Positions 8,561 to 16,241 of a DNA stretch of 64,000 bases are shown one piece after another. The notes under the pieces were generated by a model. The model saw only the letters and a list, made by a program, of their open reading frames with translations, did not search any database and was not told the origin of the DNA. Made by a program: the position numbers and the translations under genes. Origin of the DNA: Turicimonas muris (GTDB taxonomy: Bacteria; Pseudomonadota; Gammaproteobacteria; Burkholderiales; Burkholderiaceae_F); assembly GCF_002221595.1 (NCBI RefSeq), contig NZ_NHMP01000004.1, positions 186,001-250,000 of the forward strand. Direction: 5' to 3'. Numbering within the stretch: position 1 is the first letter of the stretch; the number at the start of each line of letters is the position of its first letter.

Positions 8561-9775
8561 ATGAACTGGAAGATTTCGCTAGGAATTCTGACAACTTGTA
8601 CGATTCTCATGTCAATGAGCTATACCATGCTCATTCCTTTCCTACCCATGTATCTCATTCAAGATTTGGGAGTAGCCAAAGCCGACGTAGACATGTGGTC
8701 CGGCCTTATCTTTTCGATTACCTTTCTTATCAGCGGCATCATGGCTCCGATTTGGGGTGCTCTTGCTGATAAAAAGAGCAGAAAGTTAATGGCTTTGCGC
8801 GCGGGGTTCTGTTTAGCGATAACTTATTTCCTCGGCGGCATTGTTACCAATCCTTGGGAACTATTCGGCGTTCGATTCATCCAAGGTCTTTCCGCCGGCT
8901 TATGGCCTGCTCTTCTAGCTATTATCTCGGCGAGCTCACCAAAACTGAAACTTGGGTTTTGTTTAGGCGTGATGCAAGGCGGCATGACTGCCGGAGGCGT
9001 TCTCGGCCCCCTATTCGGCGGTTTATTGGCTGACCAATTCGGTATGCGCGCCTCTTTCTTTATCGCCGGCGGCGCACTTTTTATTATTTCCTGCGTCATT
9101 CTTTTCTATATTAAGGAAGAACCCAGAAAACCAAACCCGAACGCCAAGCCTGTCAAAGTTTGGGACTTCTCTTTGTTAAAGATTCCTGCCGTCAAACGTA
9201 TGTTAATCTGCGCCGGAATCGTTCAAATGAGTATTCTTCTTACCCAGCCAATCATGCCCTTATACGTTGCGGAACTCCAGGGATCAATGGATAAAATTGT
9301 TCTGGTTTCCGGAATAGTGTTTTCCATTGTTGGCGTTTCAGGCGTCATTGCCTCTCCTATTTGGGGCATTCTGGGGCAAAACTGGGGCTATCGTCAAGTA
9401 CTTTACTTAGCTCTCTTTGGCTCAGCAGTTTTCGGCATTGTGCAAGTCATTCCATCCTCGTTAGAGGGATTTACTATTTGGCGTTTCATCGGAGGATTAA
9501 CCTTCGCAGGCATTTTCCCTGCGATTAATGCCGTTCTCACCATTTCTACATCTCCGGCTGACAAAGGCCGTGTTTTCGGGTTATCTTACTTAGCCCAGCA
9601 GATCGGTTCAGTGATGGGACCAATTTTCGGCGGTATGCTCGCCGCGGCTTTCTCCTACAAGATTATTATCGGGGCCTCCGGTGCTATTCTTCTGCCGTTA
9701 GTGTTTTATCTCTGGATTAATCGTCCGAAAGAGAAAGTCATGGCAACCGGCACACCTCTGGAAAAAGACCACTAA
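8561..9775 (+). CDS. Major facilitator superfamily exporter, MdtG-like
   Basis: This 404-aa inner-membrane protein has about 12 hydrophobic segments. The conserved MFS loop 2-3 motif appears as PIWGALADKKSRK, and motif C of antiporters as GGVLGPLFGG. The second half repeats PIWGILGQNWGYR in the loop equivalent to motif A. The overall pattern resembles the MdtG/YceE drug-efflux group, but its real substrate is unknown. A TGAGG ribosome site precedes the ATG. It sits between leuD and pyrF on the same strand with short gaps and may share their transcript. Confidence 0.82.
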   Translation: MNWKISLGILTTCTILMSMSYTMLIPFLPMYLIQDLGVAKADVDMWSGLIFSITFLISGIMAPIWGALADKKSRKLMALRAGFCLAITYFLGGIVTNPWELFGVRFIQGLSAGLWPALLAIISASSPKLKLGFCLGVMQGGMTAGGVLGPLFGGLLADQFGMRASFFIAGGALFIISCVILFYIKEEPRKPNPNAKPVKVWDFSLLKIPAVKRMLICAGIVQMSILLTQPIMPLYVAELQGSMDKIVLVSGIVFSIVGVSGVIASPIWGILGQNWGYRQVLYLALFGSAVFGIVQVIPSSLEGFTIWRFIGGLTFAGIFPAINAVLTISTSPADKGRVFGLSYLAQQIGSVMGPIFGGMLAAAFSYKIIIGASGAILLPLVFYLWINRPKEKVMATGTPLEKDH

Positions 9776-9799
9776 ACTCAATTTTTACGAAAGAACATT

Positions 9800-10612
9800 A
9801 TGAAATTCAGTCAGATGCTTAGCTCCTGTTGGGAGAAAAATGATTCCTTACTGTGCATCGGTTTGGATCCGACACCGGCAAGATTTCCGGAAAAGTTTAA
9901 AACTTCCTCTCGCCCGATCTTCGATTTCTGCGCTGAAATCATAGATGCAACAGCAGATTTGGTTTGCGCTTTTAAACCCCAAATTGCCTACTTCTCTTCT
10001 TCGAGCGCCGAACAGGAACTCATTGACATTATTGACTGGATCCACACTAACCACCCCGGCATCCCTGTCATTCTCGACGCAAAAAGAGGAGATATCGGGA
10101 GCACGGCAGCTCATTACGCTAAAGAAGTTTTTGAACGCTTTAAGGCCGACTGCGTTACTCTGTCTCCGTACATGGGCAAAGACTCCGTTGAGCCTTATCT
10201 TGAATACGTTGAAAAGGGCGAATTTGTTCTTTGCCGAACCAGCAACAAAGGCGGCGATGACTTCCAGATGCTTGATATCGGAGGAGTACCTCTCTACATC
10301 AAGGTTGCTGAGAAAGTCGCTGAATGGGATATAAATGGTCAGATGGGTTTAGTCATCGGTGCCACTTATCCTGAAGAATTGAAAAAAGCCCGTGCAACCG
10401 TTCCCGAGCTCACATTCTTGGTTCCCGGCATCGGAGCCCAAGGCGGCGACATTAACGCAGCTGTAAAAGCCGGGATGAATAAGGATAAGACAGGTTTAGT
10501 CATCAACTCCAGCCGTGCCATCCTCTACGCTTCAAAAGAAGCGGATTTTGCCGAAAAAGCCAGAGCTGAAGCACTGAGGACAAGGGACGCAATCAATAAA
10601 GCACGCGGTTAA
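9800..10612 (+). CDS. pyrF: Orotidine 5'-phosphate decarboxylase, type 2
   Basis: This enzyme decarboxylates OMP to UMP, the last step of de novo pyrimidine synthesis. The 270-aa protein has the catalytic D-x-K-x-x-D motif in ILDAKRGDIGSTA and begins in the manner of the longer subfamily 2 enzymes, with CIGLDPTPARFP. VPGIGAQGGD is the phosphate-binding loop. Length and motif spacing fit the subfamily. Its stop codon overlaps by 3 bases that of the converging LysR gene. Confidence 0.95.
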   Translation: MKFSQMLSSCWEKNDSLLCIGLDPTPARFPEKFKTSSRPIFDFCAEIIDATADLVCAFKPQIAYFSSSSAEQELIDIIDWIHTNHPGIPVILDAKRGDIGSTAAHYAKEVFERFKADCVTLSPYMGKDSVEPYLEYVEKGEFVLCRTSNKGGDDFQMLDIGGVPLYIKVAEKVAEWDINGQMGLVIGATYPEELKKARATVPELTFLVPGIGAQGGDINAAVKAGMNKDKTGLVINSSRAILYASKEADFAEKARAEALRTRDAINKARG

Positions 10613-11577
10613 ACTTCCCGCGTCACAGTCTCTCTAGGAGGCTCCCAGTAGGGACGGACTATATCTTCTTTCTGAGAAAAGAATTTCTTCAGTCTGTCCC
10701 GGAACCACTCCATAAAGATCCGATGACGCCGCACTCTCCAGTGAGAAGTCGACGTTATGATAAAACATTCATGAGGCGGGTTGACCCAACCGGGAAGGAT
10801 GGGAATTAGCTTTCCCGCGGCAATTTCTTCCGCACAATGGATTAACGGCAGATCGACGGCAAGACCCATTCCATCAAGTACGGACTTTCTGATTGCCAGG
10901 ATATTGGCAACTTTCATAATGTTACCGCAGACCACTTCTTCTTCGACTCCGTTTTTAACGAGAACCTTCGTTGGGTTTCTAACGGTTCCCGAATAGAGCA
11001 AAACACGGTGATTTACCAAATCTCTCGGATGCAGCGGCATGCCGTACTTTTTGATATATTCCGGTGAGGCAACCGGGACGTAGACGTTTCTTCCGCGGGA
11101 GAAACTAACGATTCTCGCATCCTTGGGCTTGTAGGTGACCACCGCAATATCAGAACGGTATTGAAGAATATCTTGGATTGCTCCGCCCCCTCCGACTTCA
11201 AAACTGATATCCGGATACATCACGTTGAATTCCATCAGCATCGGCATCATAAATCGAGTAACGAACCCAGGGGCTAAGGAAAGACGGATTTTGCCGCTAA
11301 GTTGAGAAGAGCCCTGCTGCAAATCTGAAATCATCTCATTGTGCATTTGAAGCAAAGGAACGATATGGCTCCTAGCTCTTTCGCCGACTTGCGTTAACTG
11401 CAAAGGCCGAGAATTACGCGAAAAAAGATCCTGACCAAGGGCTTTTTCCAGCCCTCCGATTGAACGCGAAACCGTGGAAACATCAATATCAAAATCGGCG
11501 GCAGTATCGGAGAAACTTCCAGTCCTGCAGAGGCTAACGAAAATTCTCCAGGCGTTGAGATCGTTTAACTTAGTCAT
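10609..11577 (-). CDS. LysR-family transcriptional regulator
   Basis: This 322-aa regulator has an N-terminal winged helix-turn-helix (SFSDTAADFDIDVSTVSRSI) and a periplasmic-binding-protein-like effector domain. It is divergent from the lyase/dcuC operon across a 389-bp gap, the usual place for a LysR regulator of the adjacent genes, so it probably controls that operon. The start at 11577 is chosen over an in-frame ATG 16 codons upstream because AAGGAA lies 5-6 bases before it and the helix-turn-helix begins at the usual distance. Its inducer cannot be predicted. Confidence 0.88.
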   Translation of the reverse strand: MTKLNDLNAWRIFVSLCRTGSFSDTAADFDIDVSTVSRSIGGLEKALGQDLFSRNSRPLQLTQVGERARSHIVPLLQMHNEMISDLQQGSSQLSGKIRLSLAPGFVTRFMMPMLMEFNVMYPDISFEVGGGGAIQDILQYRSDIAVVTYKPKDARIVSFSRGRNVYVPVASPEYIKKYGMPLHPRDLVNHRVLLYSGTVRNPTKVLVKNGVEEEVVCGNIMKVANILAIRKSVLDGMGLAVDLPLIHCAEEIAAGKLIPILPGWVNPPHECFIITSTSHWRVRRHRIFMEWFRDRLKKFFSQKEDIVRPYWEPPRETVTREV

Positions 11578-11966
11578 TGGGATTCCTTTTTCGCAGAGTC
11601 TAATTATCTCTTGCAATTTCAACAATAACTTTGTATTTAACGCAAAACCGCCTTGCAGAAATCGCCAGATATGGTGAGAGAAAACCTCAATACCAAAACA
11701 AGGGATATTTTATTTAAGCAATTCAAGTTAGAGGTTTATATTTCGGGATCTCACTGATTTTTAAAGGGCTATCCCTATTAGAGAAACCTAGGAGTTTTAA
11801 AGCTTCTTCCCTGCCTCCCTCCTTTCTTCCTGATGAAGAGAATTCTGGTTTGCTCCGACATTTTGCATTCTCCGCAAAGTACTTTTGAAGAACTTGCCTA
11901 GTCTTTTCTCTGAATCAAAGGTAATATAAAAAAACAAAAATATTCATACTTTCCCACGGAGTTTCT
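11578..11966. other. 389-bp divergent intergenic region, LysR gene / lyase operon
   Basis: No convincing coding frame or RNA gene is seen. It must contain the promoters of both divergent transcripts and probably the LysR operator. T-tracts and an AT-rich block (about 11924-11956) precede the lyase gene, which has a CACGGAG ribosome site. No single promoter can be assigned with confidence. Confidence 0.5.
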
Positions 11967-13397
11967 ATGGCAGTAAGAGACGAATTCTTTTGGTTAAGCA
12001 AGGTTAACCAAGCCACAATAGTTATCAACAGCAAGCTCGGCCTTCTTCCTAAGCCAATCGCAATTGAAGCAGCCAGAGCTCTCAGAGAAGTTATCGCCGA
12101 CGGCGAAAAAGATCCCGCTCTTCGTCCTAAGACTTACATCACCTTTGAGCCAAAGATGATTGCAAAAAGCGGACCTGAAATCACGATCATGCATGCAGGC
12201 AGATCCAGCCAAGACATTCATGCTACCTACCGAGCAGCCACTCTTCGTGAAAAGGCCCTTGAAGTTGCCGACGGTCTTCTTACCGTCATGAAAACAATCG
12301 AAAAACTGGCTATAAAACACAGAGGTGTTGTATTGCCCAACTACACCAACGGTGTTGCCGCTCAGCCTAACGCCTACAGCCATTACTTAATCGCTTTCTT
12401 GTACGGATTCCTGAGAGATTTCGCTCGTTTGGAAGAATTCTACGGAAGACTCAATGTCTGCCCGATGGGTTCAACCGTATTAAACGGTACTTGCTGGCCT
12501 CTGGACAGAAGAGAAATGGCCAAAAGACTTGGCTTCTCCGGCATTGCCTACAATGCTTTTGATGCCACGCAGGTTGCTCAGTCCGATTTGCCTGTTGAAT
12601 TCTCTTCCATCGTTACCGCTATCGCCATCCATATCACTTCTTTCCTGACTGACTTGATGGTGCAGTACGCCCAACCTCGTCCATGGATCCTTTTACAGGA
12701 GGGCGGAGACAATACCTACGTTTCTTCCGCAATGCCTCAGAAACGCAATCCCGGCTTGGTCAACAACTGCCGCACTGAAGCCAGCGAAGTTATCGGCCAA
12801 GCACAAGGTGTGGTATTCCGCGCTCACAACCTTGAAACCGGCATGCTGGATCCGAAAAAACAAGAACTCCATGCTGCTTTAGGCAATCGTGCCGTCAATA
12901 TGCTCAAGCTGTTCAACAAGGTCCTCAATGCCCTTGTCGTTGATAAAGAACGTGCTCTGGAAGAACTTAATAACGACTGGACCGCGAGCCAGGAAGTCGC
13001 TGACGTCTTAATGCACGAATTCGGACTTCCGTTCCGCGTAGGCCACCACGTTGCCAGCCAGATGGTTAGCTTCGCCCGTGCCAACAAGATTCTTCCTCTG
13101 GACTTCCCTTATGAAGAGATGAAGAGAATCTACAAAGAAGTCATTGAAAAAGAATATCCGTCTGCCAGTTCAGAACTTCCGATGTCTCTGGAAAGATTTA
13201 AGGCTGCCTTGGATCCTGTTGCCATCATCAACAACCGCAAAACCGAAGGCGGTCCTCAACCGGCTGAAATTGAGAAGATGCTTCAGGATGTCAAAGATAA
13301 AAACGAAAAACGCACACAATGGCTTGAAAAACAAGTCACTCAAATTAATCAATCCCTTCAAAACCTCGAATCTGAATTTAATCAAATAGGAGAATAA
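11967..13397 (+). CDS. Argininosuccinate lyase-like enzyme (aspartase/fumarase superfamily)
   Basis: This 476-aa superfamily lyase is expected to release fumarate by beta-elimination from an N-linked succinyl compound. All three conserved regions are present: C1 AGRSSQDIHATYR (77-89), C2 CPMGSTVLNGT (165-175) and C3 SSAMPQKRNPG (253-263) with the catalytic serine loop. It departs from classical ArgH at the N-terminus, where the WGGRF start is missing, and in C1, where ArgH has RSRNDQ. It also has a charged C-terminal tail of about 70 residues with coiled-coil character. No other arginine gene adjoins it; instead a DcuC dicarboxylate carrier starts 3 bases later. I infer a catabolic lyase feeding fumarate to respiration (EDDS-lyase-like or argininosuccinate-using), not an arginine biosynthetic one. 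Confidence 0.75.
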   Translation: MAVRDEFFWLSKVNQATIVINSKLGLLPKPIAIEAARALREVIADGEKDPALRPKTYITFEPKMIAKSGPEITIMHAGRSSQDIHATYRAATLREKALEVADGLLTVMKTIEKLAIKHRGVVLPNYTNGVAAQPNAYSHYLIAFLYGFLRDFARLEEFYGRLNVCPMGSTVLNGTCWPLDRREMAKRLGFSGIAYNAFDATQVAQSDLPVEFSSIVTAIAIHITSFLTDLMVQYAQPRPWILLQEGGDNTYVSSAMPQKRNPGLVNNCRTEASEVIGQAQGVVFRAHNLETGMLDPKKQELHAALGNRAVNMLKLFNKVLNALVVDKERALEELNNDWTASQEVADVLMHEFGLPFRVGHHVASQMVSFARANKILPLDFPYEEMKRIYKEVIEKEYPSASSELPMSLERFKAALDPVAIINNRKTEGGPQPAEIEKMLQDVKDKNEKRTQWLEKQVTQINQSLQNLESEFNQIGE

Positions 13398-13399
13398 CC

Positions 13400-14770
13400 A
13401 TGTTAATGCTTATGCCATGGTTTGCTTTAATTGTCACGATTATTACCGGGTGGCTCATTATCAAGCGCTACCCAACAGCAATGGTCTTATTGTTTGCCGG
13501 TTTAGCAATGTTTGTTTTCGCTGTTCTTTGCGGCGTTAACGGCTTTCTTCCAAAAGGCGTCAAACCATCTGGCTTCATCTGGTTTGACATCTTTGATTTA
13601 CTAAGAACAATTGCCACCAAACAAGCTTCAGGCATCGGCTTCCTGATTATGGTCGCCGGCGGCTTCGCAGCTTATATGGATAAGATCGGTGCTGCCAGAG
13701 CTTTGGTTAATGTCTGCATTAAGCCCTTAAAAGCTCTTTCTTCTCCATATCTCGTTTTAGTTCTCGGCTACTTCATCGGCCAGACTTTGGTCCTCGTTAT
13801 ACCGAGCGCGGCAGGCCTTGCAATGCTGCTCTTAGTGGCTCTTTTCCCGATTCTTCTCGGTGTAGGCGTCTCTCCTGCAGCAGCGGCCTCTGTCATCGGT
13901 ACAACAGCAGGCATGGTTCTCGGGCCAGCCGGCGGAACTGCAAACCTTGCCGCTAAAACAGCCGGCTTAGATCCGATTATCTACTTTGTAGAATGCCAGC
14001 TTCCGGTTGCTATTCCAACATTGGTTGTTGTCGGCATTGCCCACTATATTGTTCAAAAGTACTACGATAAGAAAAATGACGACGTCTACACTCAGGCCAT
14101 TCTTACTCAAAAAGAAGATGTTCGCGATGTTCCCAACTGGTATGCCATTCTTCCATGCCTTCCAATCGCTTTGATGATCATCTTCAGCAAACTGGTTTAT
14201 TCTGCAATCAAACTCAATACCATTTCTGCTCTCCTTTTGGTTTGGATTCTTACCGTCATCATTGAATTAATAAGAAGAAGACAACCTAAGGAAGTATTGA
14301 AAGACGGCCAGTTTATCTTCAAATCTATGGGCGGAATGTTTGCATCCATCGTTGCCTTAATTATCTGTGCCGAGTTCTTTGCCAACGGTCTTAAAGTTAC
14401 CGGACTTATCGACGCCCTCATTTCTCACGCTCAGCATTTGGGTCTTGGTTTGAACGGCATGACCATTGTTCTTACAGGCGTCGTCGGTCTCGTCACATTC
14501 CTCACCGGTTCCGGTGTAGGCGCCTTCTCCAGCTTTGCAGCATTGGCTCCTGACGTTGCAGGCGGTTTAGGCGGAACAGCCGCGGCTTTCGTTACTCCGA
14601 TGCAGTTTGCTTCCGGCATGCTTCGTGCCATGTCTCCGGTTGCCGGCGTGATCATTGCCGTAGCCGGTGCAGCTGGTGTCTCCCCAATGGCAATCGTCAG
14701 AAGAAACTGGATCCCGATGATGGCCGGTATGATTTCCGTCATCATCTGCAACTATATCTTCTTGGGATAA
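13400..14770 (+). CDS. DcuC-family C4-dicarboxylate carrier (first copy)
   Basis: This 456-aa polytopic membrane protein has the length and pattern of DcuC anaerobic C4-dicarboxylate antiporters, which exchange fumarate and succinate or export succinate. A conserved region VIPSAAGLAML in the first half and TGSGVGAFSSFAALAP in the second half fit the family. It is translationally coupled to the preceding lyase (3-base gap), so the pair likely share a substrate or product: uptake of the lyase substrate or exchange with succinate. A second carrier of identical length lies at 28688-30058. Confidence 0.82.
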   Translation: MLMLMPWFALIVTIITGWLIIKRYPTAMVLLFAGLAMFVFAVLCGVNGFLPKGVKPSGFIWFDIFDLLRTIATKQASGIGFLIMVAGGFAAYMDKIGAARALVNVCIKPLKALSSPYLVLVLGYFIGQTLVLVIPSAAGLAMLLLVALFPILLGVGVSPAAAASVIGTTAGMVLGPAGGTANLAAKTAGLDPIIYFVECQLPVAIPTLVVVGIAHYIVQKYYDKKNDDVYTQAILTQKEDVRDVPNWYAILPCLPIALMIIFSKLVYSAIKLNTISALLLVWILTVIIELIRRRQPKEVLKDGQFIFKSMGGMFASIVALIICAEFFANGLKVTGLIDALISHAQHLGLGLNGMTIVLTGVVGLVTFLTGSGVGAFSSFAALAPDVAGGLGGTAAAFVTPMQFASGMLRAMSPVAGVIIAVAGAAGVSPMAIVRRNWIPMMAGMISVIICNYIFLG

Positions 14771-14787
14771 CAATTGTTTCCTAGGAC

Positions 14788-14815
14788 GCAAAAACCGCCA
14801 AAAGGCGGTTTTTGC
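14788..14815. terminator. Strong bidirectional terminator
   Basis: GCAAAAACCGCC, a 4-base AAAA loop and GGCGGTTTTTGC form a perfect 12-bp stem with a T-run on each strand. It serves the lyase/dcuC operon and the convergent small gene at 14836. Confidence 0.93.
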
Positions 14816-14835
14816 TTGTCAACATAATTTGAATA

Positions 14836-15159
14836 TTAGACGCCAGTAGGACTAGTCCAATTTGGTTCCTGCAGAGGCATCTTTGGGCTCTTCAAGGCCG
14901 ACTCCGGGAAATCCAATCTTTCGGGCAACTTCTTTTCTTTGGCAATGGCCAAATGAAGAACGCTCAGAGCAATAGAGGGCCAAATGTCAAACACCCATTG
15001 AGGAGGCTCAGCCTGAAGTTTAGCTTCATAGTCCTTAACGGCAGACTTTACGCCTTTCTTCGTATTGTCTGATTCATAGCCCATCTGATGCATAAAAGCC
15101 AAAACCAAAGCGTCAAAATCCGCATTGGGATCTTGTGAGGGCGGCACTTTAAACGTCAA
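14836..15159 (-). CDS. Hypothetical protein, 107 aa
   Basis: I do not recognise this family. The protein is soluble, without signal peptide or membrane segment. A helical N-terminal half contains ALVLAFMHQMGYESDNTKKG; a WPSIALSVLHLAIAKEKKLP segment follows, and the tail is Pro-rich. It begins with TTG at 15159, supported by AAGGAG seven bases upstream; no ATG gives the full frame. It is followed by the bidirectional terminator and preceded by the secreted protein gene on the same strand, so the two may form a unit. Confidence 0.6.
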   Translation of the reverse strand: MTFKVPPSQDPNADFDALVLAFMHQMGYESDNTKKGVKSAVKDYEAKLQAEPPQWVFDIWPSIALSVLHLAIAKEKKLPERLDFPESALKSPKMPLQEPNWTSPTGV

Positions 15160-15221
15160 AATAGTCTCCTTTTTTTCTGTTAAAGCTAAATAGATAGTTC
15201 TTAGCTTACAGACTCATCCAG

Positions 15222-15845
15222 TTATTGCTGCGCACTCGGGGCATTTTGAGCAGAAGAAGCTCCTTGCTGGAACTGGCCCGGTTGGACGGGGATCAAGACT
15301 TCTTCCTGGGGAAGCGGCTGCGGAGCTAGCTGCGCTTGAGGAGACTGTTGTACTTGAGGAGCTTGCTGAACTTGAGGGACTTGCGGGGGCAACTGTTCTT
15401 GCGGAGCAGGTTGAGCAGGCTGCTGTTCTACAGATGGAGCCGGCATTACTTCAGGAGGCAATGGTGTCACAGGCTGTGGAACCATTTCGGCTGCCTGTTT
15501 CTGAATATCCATAAACGTAGCTAACGAACCAGCGATATAACCCATCCCGACCAGTGCTTCGTCACGGGTTACTTCAACGCCTTCGGCCTTAGCTTTGTTC
15601 ATTAAAAATTCGGTAGCTCTATCCAACTCTTCCTGAGTGACAGGAAACTTGCCGCTGTTTTGCATAGCAACTAGTTTATTGATGACCACTGCAGCAGGAC
15701 CAAATTGATTTGCACTTTGAGGTGCCGGAGCTTCAGCTTGAGGAACAGGCGCAGGAATCGGAGCCTGCTCTTGCTGAGCAAAAGCAGAAGAACCAAAAGC
15801 TAGAGCTGCTGCGAGAGATACAGCGACTAATTTGAAACCTTTCAT
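15222..15845 (-). CDS. Secreted Pro/Gln-rich protein of unknown function
   Basis: This 207-aa protein has a clear Sec signal peptide (about 1-23, cleavage after AFA). A low-complexity P/A/Q stretch (about 24-45) comes next, then a compact helical domain of some 75 residues (about 48-120) containing VTQEELDRATEFLMNK. A long Pro/Gln-rich tail with repeated P-Q-V-Q-Q / P-Q-A-Q units fills 120-207. No lipobox or membrane anchor is seen, so it should be periplasmic or secreted. AGGAG lies 6 bases before the ATG. The folded middle domain resembles no family I know. Confidence 0.75.
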   Translation of the reverse strand: MKGFKLVAVSLAAALAFGSSAFAQQEQAPIPAPVPQAEAPAPQSANQFGPAAVVINKLVAMQNSGKFPVTQEELDRATEFLMNKAKAEGVEVTRDEALVGMGYIAGSLATFMDIQKQAAEMVPQPVTPLPPEVMPAPSVEQQPAQPAPQEQLPPQVPQVQQAPQVQQSPQAQLAPQPLPQEEVLIPVQPGQFQQGASSAQNAPSAQQ

Positions 15846-16241
15846 TTGTGTCTCCTAAAACACATTCGGATGCGGGTCAATATACTCTTTGGCCTGAAAA
15901 ACGATCACTTCCAACGGTCGTACGTTTCCCGAATTGGTAGTTATTTTTTAAAGAAAAATCCTAAGAAGCCAGACAGCAAAAGAGTTTCGAGAACTCTGAA
16001 ATCCATTGATCCAAAAAGTAAGGTTTGTTTCAAAGTTTCTCCTTATGAGAGGTTTCGAAAATTCTTTGAAAAGTTCTGAAAAAGAAGAAAAAGCAAAGTT
16101 TTTCCAACCAGGTCAGAATATTTAAATTTTCAAATTGCTTATTTTAGTGGGTATTTCTACTTATTTCTTTAGGGTTGTCCATAATCGACAGAAACAGGAA
16201 TATTTTTTGTTATTTAACTAACTATACGCATAAGGTTCACT
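15846..16241. other. 396-bp intergenic region upstream of the formate dehydrogenase operon
   Basis: This AT-rich region holds the promoters of the divergent secreted protein and the formate dehydrogenase genes. A 77-codon frame at 15846-16079 is basic, lacks a ribosome site and is not considered real. TTGTC-CATA-ATCGA at about 16176-16189 loosely resembles an FNR box but has at least three mismatches to the consensus, so it is not called as a site. Confidence 0.45.

Noticed and set aside
15846-16079. 77-codon frame upstream of the formate dehydrogenase operon
   Set aside because: No ribosome site, basic low-information product, and it begins exactly at the divergent gene's leader. Probably chance.
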